From the NCBI RefSeq assembly GCF_007595705.1, contig NZ_NISY01000004.1:62001-126000 (forward strand): a stretch of DNA of 64,000 nucleotides, written 5' to 3'. A program made the translations under genes and the position numbers. Numbering within the stretch: the first letter of the stretch is position 1; the number at the start of each line of letters is the position of its first letter. The notes below the pieces were generated by a model. That model saw only the letters and a program-made list of their open reading frames with translations, was not told the DNA's origin and searched no databases. Origin of the DNA: Streptomyces sp. SAJ15. GTDB taxonomy: Bacteria > Actinomycetota > Actinomycetes > Streptomycetales > Streptomycetaceae. Below are positions 38,437-46,866 of the stretch, one piece after another.

Positions 38437-39672
38437 ATGGAGATTGGCCGCATCGGTCCCCGCATCGCGTACTGGCGAGAGCGGCGGGGTTTCACGCAAG
38501 GCGACTTCGGGAGGCTGATGGGGCGATCCCGGCGCTGGGTGCAGGACATCGAGGGTGGCCACCGGCAGACCGACCCGAGGCTCTCCGTGCTGGAGCGGGC
38601 GGCCAGCGTGCTGCGCATCCCCTTAGACCAGCTCCTTGCGGACGAGCCCGCAGCCTCGGTGGGAGCCACCGCTCCCCCTCCCGAAGTGCGGTCCGTACTC
38701 GATGTCCTCGACCGACATGATGTCGTGACCGGAATATTCGAAGTCGACTCCCTACCCGCCTCGACAACACAGCTGAGAAGCCGGCTTGTCTACTGTTGTG
38801 AGGCGTTCCAGGCATGCCACTACGCGACCCTCGGGCGCCAGCTCCCGGCACTTATCGTGGAAAGCCACCGTGCGGCGGCTGCCGCGCCCGCCGACAAGAC
38901 ATGTGACGCCCAGAGCGTGCTCTCGCGTGTGTACCAGCTCACCGCCAGTTTCTTGCACAAGTACGGTGAGTCGGCGATGGTCCACGCCGCCCTCGCAGCG
39001 GACAGGGCCCTCGCCGCCGCCGAGCGGTCCGAGGACCCGGTGGCGATCGGTGCCGCGTCCCGACGGGTGGCAAAGAGCCTGATGTACCAGGGCCGTGCTG
39101 AGACAGCCCAGGCATTCGCGTCGACCGCAGCTCGACGTCTCGCAGAGGAACTGACCGCCGGCGGACCGCTGGGGCTGTCCACCCTGGGCATGCTCTATCT
39201 CAGTGCGGCGGTCGCAGCCTCCGGGCAGGAGCGCAGTAGCCAAGTCGTCCGAACAGCCTCGGGTCTGGTGGATGAGGCCGCCGAGGTGGCCAGCCGACAG
39301 GGTGGGGACCGCAACGAGGACTGGACGATGTTCGGCCCGACCAATGTCGACCTGCACCGTGTGGACGTGCTTGTGCGGTTCGAGGACGGCTGGTCGGCGC
39401 TGGACGCCGCTGATCGCTTGAGCCCGGAGGCCGTCAACGGGCTGACCTGTGAACGGAAGGCGCAACACCTGATCTCGATGGCGCGCGCTCACCTACTGAC
39501 GCGGCGTAAGGAGGACGCCGCCACCGTCTTGTTGGAAGCTGAGCGACTCGCGCCTGAGGAGGTGGTCGGAAGGCCGACGACCGTCGACCTGGTGAAGGAC
39601 GTCCTGGGGGTGACCGCGAAGCCCACCGGGGAGTTGCGGGCCCTGGCGACACGGTGTGGACTCCGGGCATGA
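38437..39672 (+). CDS. XRE regulator with TPR-like C-terminal domain
   Basis: 411 residues from the ATG with GGGGAG upstream; GTG at 38410 lies inside the palindrome and is rejected. The HTH_3 domain at about 5-70 (RIAYWRERRGFTQGDFGRLM) is followed by helical repeats rich in Ala with paired helices, as in streptomycete XRE/TPR regulators. Its stop overlaps the start of a flavoprotein gene (ATGA), a pairing I have seen in other Streptomyces. Target likely includes the divergent hypothetical pair. Confidence 0.83.
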   Translation: MEIGRIGPRIAYWRERRGFTQGDFGRLMGRSRRWVQDIEGGHRQTDPRLSVLERAASVLRIPLDQLLADEPAASVGATAPPPEVRSVLDVLDRHDVVTGIFEVDSLPASTTQLRSRLVYCCEAFQACHYATLGRQLPALIVESHRAAAAAPADKTCDAQSVLSRVYQLTASFLHKYGESAMVHAALAADRALAAAERSEDPVAIGAASRRVAKSLMYQGRAETAQAFASTAARRLAEELTAGGPLGLSTLGMLYLSAAVAASGQERSSQVVRTASGLVDEAAEVASRQGGDRNEDWTMFGPTNVDLHRVDVLVRFEDGWSALDAADRLSPEAVNGLTCERKAQHLISMARAHLLTRRKEDAATVLLEAERLAPEEVVGRPTTVDLVKDVLGVTAKPTGELRALATRCGLRA

Positions 39673-40199
39673 CCAGAGTCCTCTACCTGATCGCCTGTGC
39701 GGCCGGGCCGACGCAGCACATCGACGACGCCGTACGCGACGCCCAGGCCCAAGGATGGGACACCTGCCTCATCCTGACCCCGGCCGCCGCGGAGTGGTGG
39801 GCGGACAGGATCGCCGAGTTGGAGAGCGTCACCGGACACCCCGTGCGCTCGCGCTACAAGCTGCCGGGACAGCGGGACGCCCTGCCGAAGGCGGACGCCA
39901 TGCTGGTCGCCCCGCTGAGCTGCACGAGCCTGAACAAGTGGGGAGCCGGAATCGCCGACACGCTCGCCCTCGGACTGGTCACCGAGGGCGTGCATCTCGG
40001 CATACCGGTCGTCGCCATGCCGTACTTCAACCGGGCGCAGGGCGCGCAACCGGCCGTGGCGCGGAGCTTCGCGGCCCTTCGCGAGCAGGGCGTACGCGTC
40101 CTCGACGGACCGAACGGGTACGAGTCACACCCGCCCAAGCAGGGCAACCCGCGTGACTTTCCCTGGCACAGGGCGCTCGCCGCGCTGCCGGCGCCCTGA
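39669..40199 (+). CDS. Flavoprotein (HFCD/phosphopantothenoylcysteine decarboxylase-like)
   Basis: 176 residues with the flavoprotein fold: VLYLIACAAGP at the start, PLSCTSLNKWGAGIADTLAL, and VVAMPYFNRAQGAQP. In this family FMN binds near the N-terminal strand and an Asn/Met pair in the centre. It is translationally coupled to the XRE/TPR regulator. The substrate is not known. Confidence 0.78.
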   Translation: MTRVLYLIACAAGPTQHIDDAVRDAQAQGWDTCLILTPAAAEWWADRIAELESVTGHPVRSRYKLPGQRDALPKADAMLVAPLSCTSLNKWGAGIADTLALGLVTEGVHLGIPVVAMPYFNRAQGAQPAVARSFAALREQGVRVLDGPNGYESHPPKQGNPRDFPWHRALAALPAP

Positions 40200-40225
40200 C
40201 GACACCGGCGACAGGGTGGAGGATC

Positions 40226-40348
40226 ATGAGTACGCAGTCAGACAACATGCGGAACCACTGGTGGTGGCGCCCCGGGTGGGACATCGGGCGCTGCGCTTCT
40301 CCACCTAGCGGGTGGCTCTCGGGCCCGATCAACGAGCTTGAGCGCTAA
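40226..40348 (+). pseudogene. Fragment resembling the N terminus of a 2'-5' RNA ligase family protein
   Basis: A 40-codon frame with a clear ribosome site (GGAGG at 40218). The start, MRNHWWWRPGWDIGR, looks to me like the conserved opening of streptomycete 2'-5' RNA ligase family proteins, but the usual continuation and the HxT motifs are missing. The rest is unrelated and a stop comes soon. It is probably a deletion remnant. Family recall is from memory. Confidence 0.45.
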
Positions 40349-40359
40349 GGTCCGGAGCC

Positions 40360-40905
40360 ATGCATCCGGTCACTCGTGACAGTGCACGTCTCACTCTGCG
40401 AGAGCTCTCGCCCGATGATGTGGACGACGTCCTCGCCATCTACGGCAGCACCAAGGCCACCGAGCATCTGAGCTTCCCCCCGCGCTCCCGCGAAGAGGTG
40501 GCCGGCATCGTCTCGCGCTCCATCGCCTCCGCGACAGCGAGGCCCCGAGAGGAGTACGCGCTGGCCGTGACGCGGCGGGATTCGGCCGACCTGATCGGCT
40601 TCGCCCGCCTGGCAATTGATCCGCACCAGCAGCGCGCGGCCACCATCGGTGCCGCGCTACGCCCCGAGGCGTGGGGCGTCGGCTACGGCAGGGAGACTCT
40701 GAGCCTGCTCTTCGGTCTCGCCTTCGCCGACCTGGATCTCCATCGCGTCTGGGCGGCCCGATCACCGCTGAATACGGCCGCCGAGAAGATGATGCTGGCG
40801 GCGGGGATGGTCGAGGAGGGGCGCATCCGCGGCCATGTCCATACCCGGGGCGCGTGGCGAGACTCGATCGTCTACGGGATCCTGCGCGACGAGTGGCAAG
40901 GCTGA
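40360..40905 (+). CDS. GNAT family N-acetyltransferase (RimJ/RimL type)
   Basis: 181 residues. The acetyl-CoA site is seen in ALRPEAWGVGYGRETLSLLF and the C-terminal SPLNTAAEKMMLAAGM, followed by GRIRGHVHTRGAWRDSIVYG, the usual end of RimJ/L-type acetyltransferases. It could acetylate a protein N terminus or a small amine. It starts 12 bp after the decayed gene on the same strand. Confidence 0.88.
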   Translation: MHPVTRDSARLTLRELSPDDVDDVLAIYGSTKATEHLSFPPRSREEVAGIVSRSIASATARPREEYALAVTRRDSADLIGFARLAIDPHQQRAATIGAALRPEAWGVGYGRETLSLLFGLAFADLDLHRVWAARSPLNTAAEKMMLAAGMVEEGRIRGHVHTRGAWRDSIVYGILRDEWQG

Positions 40906-40941
40906 AGACGGCCCGAGCGGTCCGCACAGGGGGGTACCACC

Positions 40942-41417
40942 ATGCGCCTGGGCATCACCGGACACCGTGGGTTGCCGGAAGAGACCGGGCAGCTCGTCCG
41001 TGCCGCGCTCGCAGCCGAGATCGAACGACACGCGCCCGATGACCTCGTGGGCGTCTCCTGTGTCGCCGACGGCCCGACGCGTGGTTCGCCCAGGCCGTTC
41101 TCGACCACGGCGGGCGGATCGAGGTCGTCATCCCCGCTGTGGAGTACCGCGAAGGGCTGCCCGAGGACCACCACGCCGTTTATGACGCGCTGATCCAGCG
41201 GGCGTCGGAGACCTACTCCACGGGGATGAGGGAGTCCGACGAGCGGGCCCACATGGCCGGGAGCGAGATCCTCGTGGGTGTGGTGGACGAGCTTGTCGCC
41301 GTCTGGGACGGGCAGCCAGCCCGGGGCTACGGCGGCACGGCGGACGTCGTGACGTACGCCGAACGGACAGGCGTCCCTGTCCGGGTGATCTGGCCCGAAG
41401 GGGCAACCCGGGATTGA
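40942..41417 (+). pseudogene. SLOG-like (Rossmann) protein gene with frameshift
   Basis: The first frame begins MRLGITGHRGLPEETGQLVR and reaches GVSCVADGP; the second continues with WFAQAVLDHGG, MAGSEILVGVVDELVAVWDG, GYGGTADVVTYAER. Together they make one SLOG/LOG-like protein of about 160 residues. The join needs one extra base: CCGAC at 41074-41078 would be CCGGAC in an intact gene. Either a true single-base deletion or a base-calling error. Confidence 0.72.
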
Positions 41418-41502
41418 CGCCCAGCGCGGGACACGCCCCCCAAAGGCCAGTGAAGGCCGTACAACGAGTGCCCTGAGGAGATGGTCGGCGGGCCGTCGAC
41501 CG

Positions 41503-41527
41503 GTCGGCGCCGTTGTCGACCAGAATG
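41503..41527 (+). repeat. 25-nt dispersed repeat, copy A
   Basis: Matches copy B at 44247-44271 in 22 of 25 positions (shared core CCGTTGTCGA-x-CAGAATG). This copy lies 38 bp upstream of a GTG start with ribosome site. It may be a promoter element. Confidence 0.65.
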
Positions 41528-41564
41528 CGGCGCGACGGCCCGTTGCTAGCTGTGAGGAGCGTGC

Positions 41565-41699
41565 GTGACGACCATCGTCGTGACCGGCCACATGGACCTG
41601 ACAGACGAGAGCGTCCCCCTCGTGCGTGGGGCGCAGTCCGCTCACGGCGATTGGGCGGCGCGTAGTCGGTTTCCTGTTCTCTCAACTGCGTTGTCTTGA
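41565..41699 (+). pseudogene. 5' fragment of a second SLOG-like gene
   Basis: A 44-codon frame begins MTTIVVTGHMDLTDESVPLV, which has the same strand-loop-helix opening (TGH) as the frameshifted gene at 40942. After about 25 residues it loses similarity and stops. GAGGAG upstream marks a real former start. Remnant of a paralogue cut off at its 3' side. Confidence 0.6.
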
Positions 41700-41766
41700 C
41701 GCTCATGACACCGGCTCGGGAGCATCGAACCTGACATAGGAGCACACCTTGGAGCAGGGGGACCGT

Positions 41767-41973
41767 ATGGCGTTGACACGGTTAGTGGGGGAGTGCGAGA
41801 AGGGGACGTGCCCCACCCTGTACTCCGTTGACGGAACCGGAGACCTGCTCGTCCAGGGATACACGGTGGACGATGCCGGCACGCTGGAAGAGCTCAAGGT
41901 CCCAGTCGGTGAGTCCGTGGTCCGCATCCCCGCAGGCATCATCGAGAGGTACGCGCGTGAACATCTCGCCTGA
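41767..41973 (+). CDS. Small conserved protein, partner of DUF6879
   Basis: 68 residues from the ATG with GGGGGA upstream. CEKGTCPTLYSVDG and VPVGESVVRIPAGIIERYAR are typical of small proteins that precede DUF6879 genes in Streptomyces. The 3' end overlaps the next start by 17 nt. Function unknown. Confidence 0.7.
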   Translation: MALTRLVGECEKGTCPTLYSVDGTGDLLVQGYTVDDAGTLEELKVPVGESVVRIPAGIIERYAREHLA

Positions 41974-42478
41974 CGAGTTCGAAAAACTCTTCTCGGAGTT
42001 CCGGCGAGAAGCCTTCCGACTGGAGACCCTGGACGACTACACCGGCTCATCGAGTGCCGAGATGTTTCGGGTATTCATGGCGGGCGATCCGCAGCCGGAT
42101 GACTACAACCAGGAGTGGGTCGATGAGGTGCGGGCGAACATCGACGCGGGAAAACGCATGTACCGGGTTCATGTTCTGGCGCGTCCCCTGACCGACTACC
42201 TTCGATTTGAACTGGGCTGGGGATACCGGAAGAGTATCGGGGCTGGTGAAGAGTTTTTCATCCTCGACATCACCGACGGTGTCAACCCCCTGGAAGACGT
42301 TCCTGACTTCTGGATGTTCGATGAATCCACCGTCGTCTCCATGGACTACGGAGCGGGCGGGACATTCCTTGGAGCGGAATCGCACTCCGATATGGCGCCG
42401 TGGTTGAAACGCCGGGACGTCGCCCTGAGTCGGGCGGTGCCGTTCGCTGACTGGTGGGAGCGACACAGCGAAGAGTGA
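41957..42478 (+). CDS. DUF6879 family protein
   Basis: 173 residues from GTG at 41957, with GAGAGG seven bases upstream. FRREAFRLETLDDYTG, WVDEVRANIDAGKRMYRVHV, LTDYLRFELGWGY and DFWMFDESTVVSMDYG are the conserved blocks of DUF6879. It overlaps the small upstream gene and its stop overlaps the XRE start (GTGA), making a three-gene unit frequent in Streptomyces. Function unknown; association with XRE/DUF5753 suggests a signalling or regulatory role. Confidence 0.82.
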   Translation: MNISPDEFEKLFSEFRREAFRLETLDDYTGSSSAEMFRVFMAGDPQPDDYNQEWVDEVRANIDAGKRMYRVHVLARPLTDYLRFELGWGYRKSIGAGEEFFILDITDGVNPLEDVPDFWMFDESTVVSMDYGAGGTFLGAESHSDMAPWLKRRDVALSRAVPFADWWERHSEE

Positions 42479-43299
42479 ACGGATCAGGGCTTGGTCGGGC
42501 GCTGCGGGAACTGCGGGAGGCCAGCGGGAAGCAGGCCAAAGTAGTCGCCCGCAGCGCCGCCATGTCTCCGAGCAAGCTCAGCAAGATCGAGAACGAGGTG
42601 ATCCCTCCGAGCGTTCTTGATGTGGAGCGCATTCTGGCGGCGCTTGATGTGGCTGAGGAGGAACTGGTAGATCTGGCACGGAAGGTGGCGACCGAGGCGA
42701 CGGCATGGCGTAGGTATCGTCGCTCTGGGCTTCACAAGCACCAGGAAGATATCGGCGCTATAGAGGCGCAGACGGCGCTGCTCAGAGTTTTCCAGCCTTC
42801 GTGCGTTCCTGGATTGCTTCAATCGCCTGAATACATTCGAGGCGTACTTCGAGCCTCGGACCTGGACGGTGATGCGCTGGACAAGATGATCGGAGCGCGC
42901 CTGCGAAGGCAGGAAGTGCTCTATGATCGTGCGCGCGCCTTTCATTTCATCGTCACCGAGTCGGTGTTGCGGTGGAAACTTGTCCCACCGTCAATGATGG
43001 CAACCCAGCTCGACAAGATCCTTGGTGTGTCAAGGATGCCCAACGTCCACATCGGGGTCGTTCCGATTGCGGAGGAAATGCCAGGGCTTCTGCCGACCTC
43101 TTCATTCGTTCTCTTCGATGCTCGGCTGGCCATCATCGAGATCCCGCATGCCGAGATCACTACCAGCGAGCTGCCTGATGTGAAGCTCTATGTCTCCAAG
43201 TTCGAGAGCTTCCAACTCAAGGCCGTTTCCGGCGAGGGCATGCGAGCCTTCGTCGCGGACATTCGAGATGAATTCTTGAGTGAACGGGAAACGCGCTAG
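42475..43299 (+). CDS. XRE family regulator with DUF5753 domain
   Basis: 274 residues from GTG overlapping the previous stop. HTH at about 5-65 (ALRELREASGKQAKVVARSA, MSPSKLSKIENE), then the DUF5753 domain with FQPSCVPGLLQSPEYIRGVL and RRQEVLYDRARAFHFIVTE. This class is paired with DUF397 proteins such as the one 130 bp downstream, as in the WhiJ-like systems of Streptomyces development. GC is lower than average in this gene. Target not known. Confidence 0.88.
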   Translation: MNGSGLGRALRELREASGKQAKVVARSAAMSPSKLSKIENEVIPPSVLDVERILAALDVAEEELVDLARKVATEATAWRRYRRSGLHKHQEDIGAIEAQTALLRVFQPSCVPGLLQSPEYIRGVLRASDLDGDALDKMIGARLRRQEVLYDRARAFHFIVTESVLRWKLVPPSMMATQLDKILGVSRMPNVHIGVVPIAEEMPGLLPTSSFVLFDARLAIIEIPHAEITTSELPDVKLYVSKFESFQLKAVSGEGMRAFVADIRDEFLSERETR

Positions 43300-43429
43300 A
43301 AGCTCCGCAGTCGTGGCGACACCATGGGTCGGTGCCGACCGGGCCGGGAATCCGGGACGGTATGCATCCGGCAGAGGACAGAGTTGACTCTGCCGATTTT
43401 CTCACCGACCTCCAGGAAGGTGCACACCC

Positions 43430-43660
43430 ATGAGTGGAATCGACCTGTACGCGCTGGACGTCACCGGAGTCCATTTCATCCGAGCCTGTGGTGGCAGTAC
43501 GCATCCGGATGGGGAGGCCTGCGTCACCCTCGCTCGCATCGGCGTGGACGCGTGGGCGCTGGGAGACAGCAAGCGGCCCCACGCGGAGCCGCTCAGGTTC
43601 ACGACCGCTGAGCTGCGAGCCGCTGGTGTGGACCCGGCGCGCTTCGGCCTCTCGACCTGA
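43430..43660 (+). CDS. DUF397-like small protein
   Basis: 76 residues. The core FIRACGGSTHPDGEACVTLA, VDAWALGDSKRP and EPLRFTTAELRA is a divergent DUF397, where DSK-x-P-x-G-P-x-L-x-F is usual. It follows an XRE/DUF5753 gene, its expected partner, with 130 bp between them. Confidence 0.75.
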   Translation: MSGIDLYALDVTGVHFIRACGGSTHPDGEACVTLARIGVDAWALGDSKRPHAEPLRFTTAELRAAGVDPARFGLST

Positions 43661-43781
43661 ACCACAGCGCGCCATCCGACGGCCCTCAGCCCCCAGCGGG
43701 CCGAGGGCCGCTTCTCAAGTCAAGAACGGTTGCCTCCGTTGCACATCCACGGCTACTCATGGACCGGGCCTAAGGAACGCT

Positions 43782-44240
43782 TTGACGAGGATGCTCTCAG
43801 ACGTCCGCCGTCCCCCCGACCCGCCGCCGGCGGCATCACCCGGTGACGCGGCGGCTCAGCGGCTTGTGGACCGCTACCGCACGGTGTCCCTGGAGTTTCC
43901 CGCGACGGATATTCCGCCCATCGAAACTGCTCATTGGCTCATGAAACGCCCGGCTCTGGTCCGGGGCACATGGGAGCAGCCGAAAGAGGCAGCGGGGTGG
44001 CTTCATCAGCAACTCGACAACTCAGCACCTCTGTTCGCCTCCGCTCATAGCCGTGATGAGACGCGACTGGCGGAGCTCGCTGCCACAGCCGCTGCACGGC
44101 TGAGTTGGGGTGGTGACGTGTCTCATGGCTTCTATCTGGGGCGGACATCATTCCTGTCCCTGGCGCTGGTGACCTGTTCCCCGAACCGCGCCGCACGAGA
44201 TGTTCCCTGCCCGTTGGCTGGGCGAGCGTCCGGTCCATGA
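43782..44240 (+). CDS. Conserved streptomycete hypothetical protein
   Basis: 152 residues. TTG at 43782 is preferred because AAGGA lies 5 bases upstream; the ATG at 43791 abuts GAGG. The C-terminal half has GDVSHGFYLGRTSFLSLALV and TCSPNR, a conserved block I recall from other Streptomyces hypotheticals. No catalytic motif recognised. Ends 36 bp before a TPR gene. Confidence 0.6.
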   Translation: MTRMLSDVRRPPDPPPAASPGDAAAQRLVDRYRTVSLEFPATDIPPIETAHWLMKRPALVRGTWEQPKEAAGWLHQQLDNSAPLFASAHSRDETRLAELAATAAARLSWGGDVSHGFYLGRTSFLSLALVTCSPNRAARDVPCPLAGRASGP

Positions 44241-44246
44241 CGCCCC

Positions 44247-44271
44247 GTCGGTACCGTTGTCGATCAGAATG
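44247..44271 (+). repeat. 25-nt dispersed repeat, copy B
   Basis: 22 of 25 positions match copy A at 41503-41527. It ends 5 bp before the GTG start of the TPR gene, so if it contains a promoter the transcript would be near-leaderless. Confidence 0.65.
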
Positions 44272-44276
44272 GCCCC

Positions 44277-45338
44277 GTGAACGGGATAGGTGCCGCCGAC
44301 GTCCGCCGTAACCGCTCCGGGCGGCGTCGGCCACGGCCGGTGGGTGGGGCGGGCCGCGTGGGTGGGGCCGGCGCGGGTGGGATGGGGTACGCGGGCGTCC
44401 TCCCCGGGTCGCCGCCCGACGGTGGTCACGACGACGGCTACGCCCAGCACATCCGCGACGTGTCGCAGCGCCTCGTCGTGCTCGACAACGAGTTGAACGA
44501 TCTCCCGGTCGCGGACATGGCCGTGCACGCGTTCGCGGAGGTCCGTCGACGCCTCGCCGCGGGCGACCACGTGCGGAGGCGGGGGCGGGACATCCAGGCG
44601 GCGGCCGCCGAGTTGGCGGAGGTGGCGGGGTGGGCGCTGTTCGAGGCGGAGCGGCCGGGGGAGGCGCGGCGGTTGAACCAGGAGGCGCTCCGACTCGCGA
44701 CGGCGTCGGGGGACCGCGCCATCGGGCTGTTGACGTTGCAGAACATGGGCATGCAGGCAGGGTGGCTGGGGAGGCCCCGGGAGGAACTCGCCATCGCGCG
44801 GGGTGTCCTGGAGCGGGGGAGGACGTCCCCGCGGGTGGAGGCGATCTTCCGGGTGCGGGAGGCGAAGGGGCTCGCCGGCTCGGGGCGGGTGGCCGAGGCG
44901 GAGCGGGCGTTCCAGCGTGCCCGCTCGCTGCTTCAGGAGAGTGGGCGGCTCAGCGACCCCTTCTGGGTGTGGTGGGTGACCGCGGACGAGGTCGACGGCC
45001 ATCAGGGCTTCGCCCACCAGGAGTCGGGTGAGCCGGCGAAGGCGGTCCCGTATCTGCGTCGGGCCATGCGCCAGGAGGCGGGGGCGCCGGTCGGCTACCG
45101 GAACATCTACGCCGCCCGGCTGCTCTCGTGCCTGCTGGGGCTCGGGGCGTGGCGGGACGCCGCGGACCTGGCCGAGGAGATCATTCCCGTGGCGGACGCG
45201 ACCCCCTCGCGCCGGACGCGCACGCTCTTGGAGGGCGCGGCCCGGCGCGGGCGGGCGCTGCGCCGGGCACCGGGCGGTCTGCGCGATGCCCTGCACGAGA
45301 TCTGCCTGAGGGGGGAAGAGGGCGCGCGCGAGCCCTGA
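44277..45338 (+). CDS. TPR-like protein related to streptomycete XRE/TPR regulators, no HTH
   Basis: 353 residues from GTG. After a basic, glycine-rich N terminus (about 1-55) come helical pairs: QHIRDVSQRLVVLDNELNDL, AAAELAEVAGWALFEAERPG, EARRLNQEALRLATASGDRA, and others to the end. The fold matches the C-terminal part of streptomycete XRE/TPR proteins, but no HTH is found. Function unknown; protein-protein interaction likely. Confidence 0.72.
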   Translation: MNGIGAADVRRNRSGRRRPRPVGGAGRVGGAGAGGMGYAGVLPGSPPDGGHDDGYAQHIRDVSQRLVVLDNELNDLPVADMAVHAFAEVRRRLAAGDHVRRRGRDIQAAAAELAEVAGWALFEAERPGEARRLNQEALRLATASGDRAIGLLTLQNMGMQAGWLGRPREELAIARGVLERGRTSPRVEAIFRVREAKGLAGSGRVAEAERAFQRARSLLQESGRLSDPFWVWWVTADEVDGHQGFAHQESGEPAKAVPYLRRAMRQEAGAPVGYRNIYAARLLSCLLGLGAWRDAADLAEEIIPVADATPSRRTRTLLEGAARRGRALRRAPGGLRDALHEICLRGEEGAREP

Positions 45339-45361
45339 ACGGCCCGCGCGCGGCGATCCCC

Positions 45362-46771
45362 TCAGGGCGTCTTCCGGGCCGGTGCGGCCACCTCCTGGGA
45401 GGCGCGGGCGACGACGAGGAGGAACAGTCCGCAGGCCGTCACGAGCAGCCAGCCGGGGCGGGAGGCGCGGGCGATGTCGGCGGGGTCGACGCCCGTGATC
45501 AGGCCGCCCGCGAGGGCGATGCCGACCGCTGAGCCGATCTGGCGGGCGGTGGACGTGATGGCCCCGGCCACGCCGGCCCGGGACTTCGGCAGACCGCTGA
45601 CGGCCGTGTTGGTGAGCGGCGCGTTGGCGAAGCCGAACCCGATGCCGATGAGCAGGTACGCCAGCAGGAGCAGCAGGACGCTGGTGTGCTGTGCGAGGTT
45701 CACCAGGCAGAGGCCGCCGGCGGCGGTGAACCCGCCCGCGAGGAGCAGCGGGCGTCGTGGTCCGAGGCGCCCCACCAGGTTGCCGGACCACGGCGCGCAC
45801 AGGGTGGCCCCGAGCGCCATGGGCAGGGTCGCCATGCCCGCCTCCAGCGGCGTCCATCCGCGGGCGTGCTGGAGGTAGAGGGTGTTGAGCAGCAGGCTCA
45901 CGTTGAGCGCGATGAACACCGCCACGGCGCCCAGCACCGCCGTGGCGAAGCGCGGTCGTCGGAAGAGCCCGAGGTCCATCAGGGGCTCGCGCCGGCGCAG
46001 CTCGACCCGGACGAACCCGGCCGCCGTGGCGACCACCAGCGCGTAGCCGACCAGGGCCGGCGGCGAGGTCCAACCGATGCGGGGTCCCTCGATGAGGACG
46101 CCGATCGAGAGGCCCAGGGCCAGGATGAGCAGGGCCTGGCCGGGCAGGTCGAGCCGTCGGTCGCGCTGGCCGTGGGACTCGGGTACGAAGACGGCGACCA
46201 GGACGAGGGCGGCGGCGATGACCGGCAGGTTGATCCAGAACACCGACCGCCAGCCGAAGGCCGCTATGAGTGCTCCGCCGGTGACCGGGCCGGCCGCCAT
46301 GCTCAGCCCGAAGACCGCCGCCCACACGCCGATGGCCCGGGCCCGCTCCCGGGGATCGGGCATCGCGTTCACCACGATGGCCAGGGCGACGGGGCTCAGC
46401 ATCGAGGCCCCGACCCCCTGGAGGGCCCGCGCCGCGACGAGGAAGCCGAGCGAGGGGGCGACCGCGCAGGCCAGGGAGGCGAGGCCGAAGACGACCAGCC
46501 CGCACTGGAAGACGCGACGTCGTCCGAAGCGGTCCGCGAGCGCGCCGGAGGCGATGAGGAGACCGGCCAGCACCACGGTGTAGGCGTCCACGACCCATTC
46601 CAGGTCACGGGTGCCGACGCCCAGGCCGCGTCCGATCTCGGGCAGGCCCACGTTGACGATGGTGGTGTCCAGGCCGACCAGGAACATGCTCAGCGCGCAG
46701 ACGGCCAGCACCGTCCACCGTCGGCGGGCACTCAGTGCGGCGGGCTGGGCTGGCGGGGATGTCGTGGTCAC
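45362..46771 (-). CDS. MFS drug efflux transporter (DHA2, 14 TMS)
   Basis: 469 residues from GTG at 46769-46771, with AAGG eight bases upstream. 14 hydrophobic helices; motif A ADRFGRRRVFQ and motif C-type GLSMAAGPVTGGALI near helix 5 fit a DHA2 multidrug exporter (EmrB/QacA). Divergent from an XRE-cupin regulator with a clear inverted repeat between them, so its expression is likely repressed until an inducer is present. Confidence 0.9.
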   Translation of the reverse strand: MTTTSPPAQPAALSARRRWTVLAVCALSMFLVGLDTTIVNVGLPEIGRGLGVGTRDLEWVVDAYTVVLAGLLIASGALADRFGRRRVFQCGLVVFGLASLACAVAPSLGFLVAARALQGVGASMLSPVALAIVVNAMPDPRERARAIGVWAAVFGLSMAAGPVTGGALIAAFGWRSVFWINLPVIAAALVLVAVFVPESHGQRDRRLDLPGQALLILALGLSIGVLIEGPRIGWTSPPALVGYALVVATAAGFVRVELRRREPLMDLGLFRRPRFATAVLGAVAVFIALNVSLLLNTLYLQHARGWTPLEAGMATLPMALGATLCAPWSGNLVGRLGPRRPLLLAGGFTAAGGLCLVNLAQHTSVLLLLLAYLLIGIGFGFANAPLTNTAVSGLPKSRAGVAGAITSTARQIGSAVGIALAGGLITGVDPADIARASRPGWLLVTACGLFLLVVARASQEVAAPARKTP

Positions 46772-46840
46772 GGGTGCACCTTCGGTCCGGGATCGTCTGC
46801 CGGCCCATGCTCGGATCGGTCGGCGGCGCCGGCCCAGCAC

Positions 46841-46859
46841 TTTTGCGGAAACGGCAAAA
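46841..46859. promoter_or_regulatory. Inverted repeat TTTTGC-N7-GCAAAA, XRE-cupin operator
   Basis: Perfect 6-bp arms lie just upstream of the XRE-cupin start at 46867, in the divergent promoter. The A/T-rich arms stand out in this G/C-rich DNA. Confidence 0.7.
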
Positions 46860-46866
46860 TGGACCC

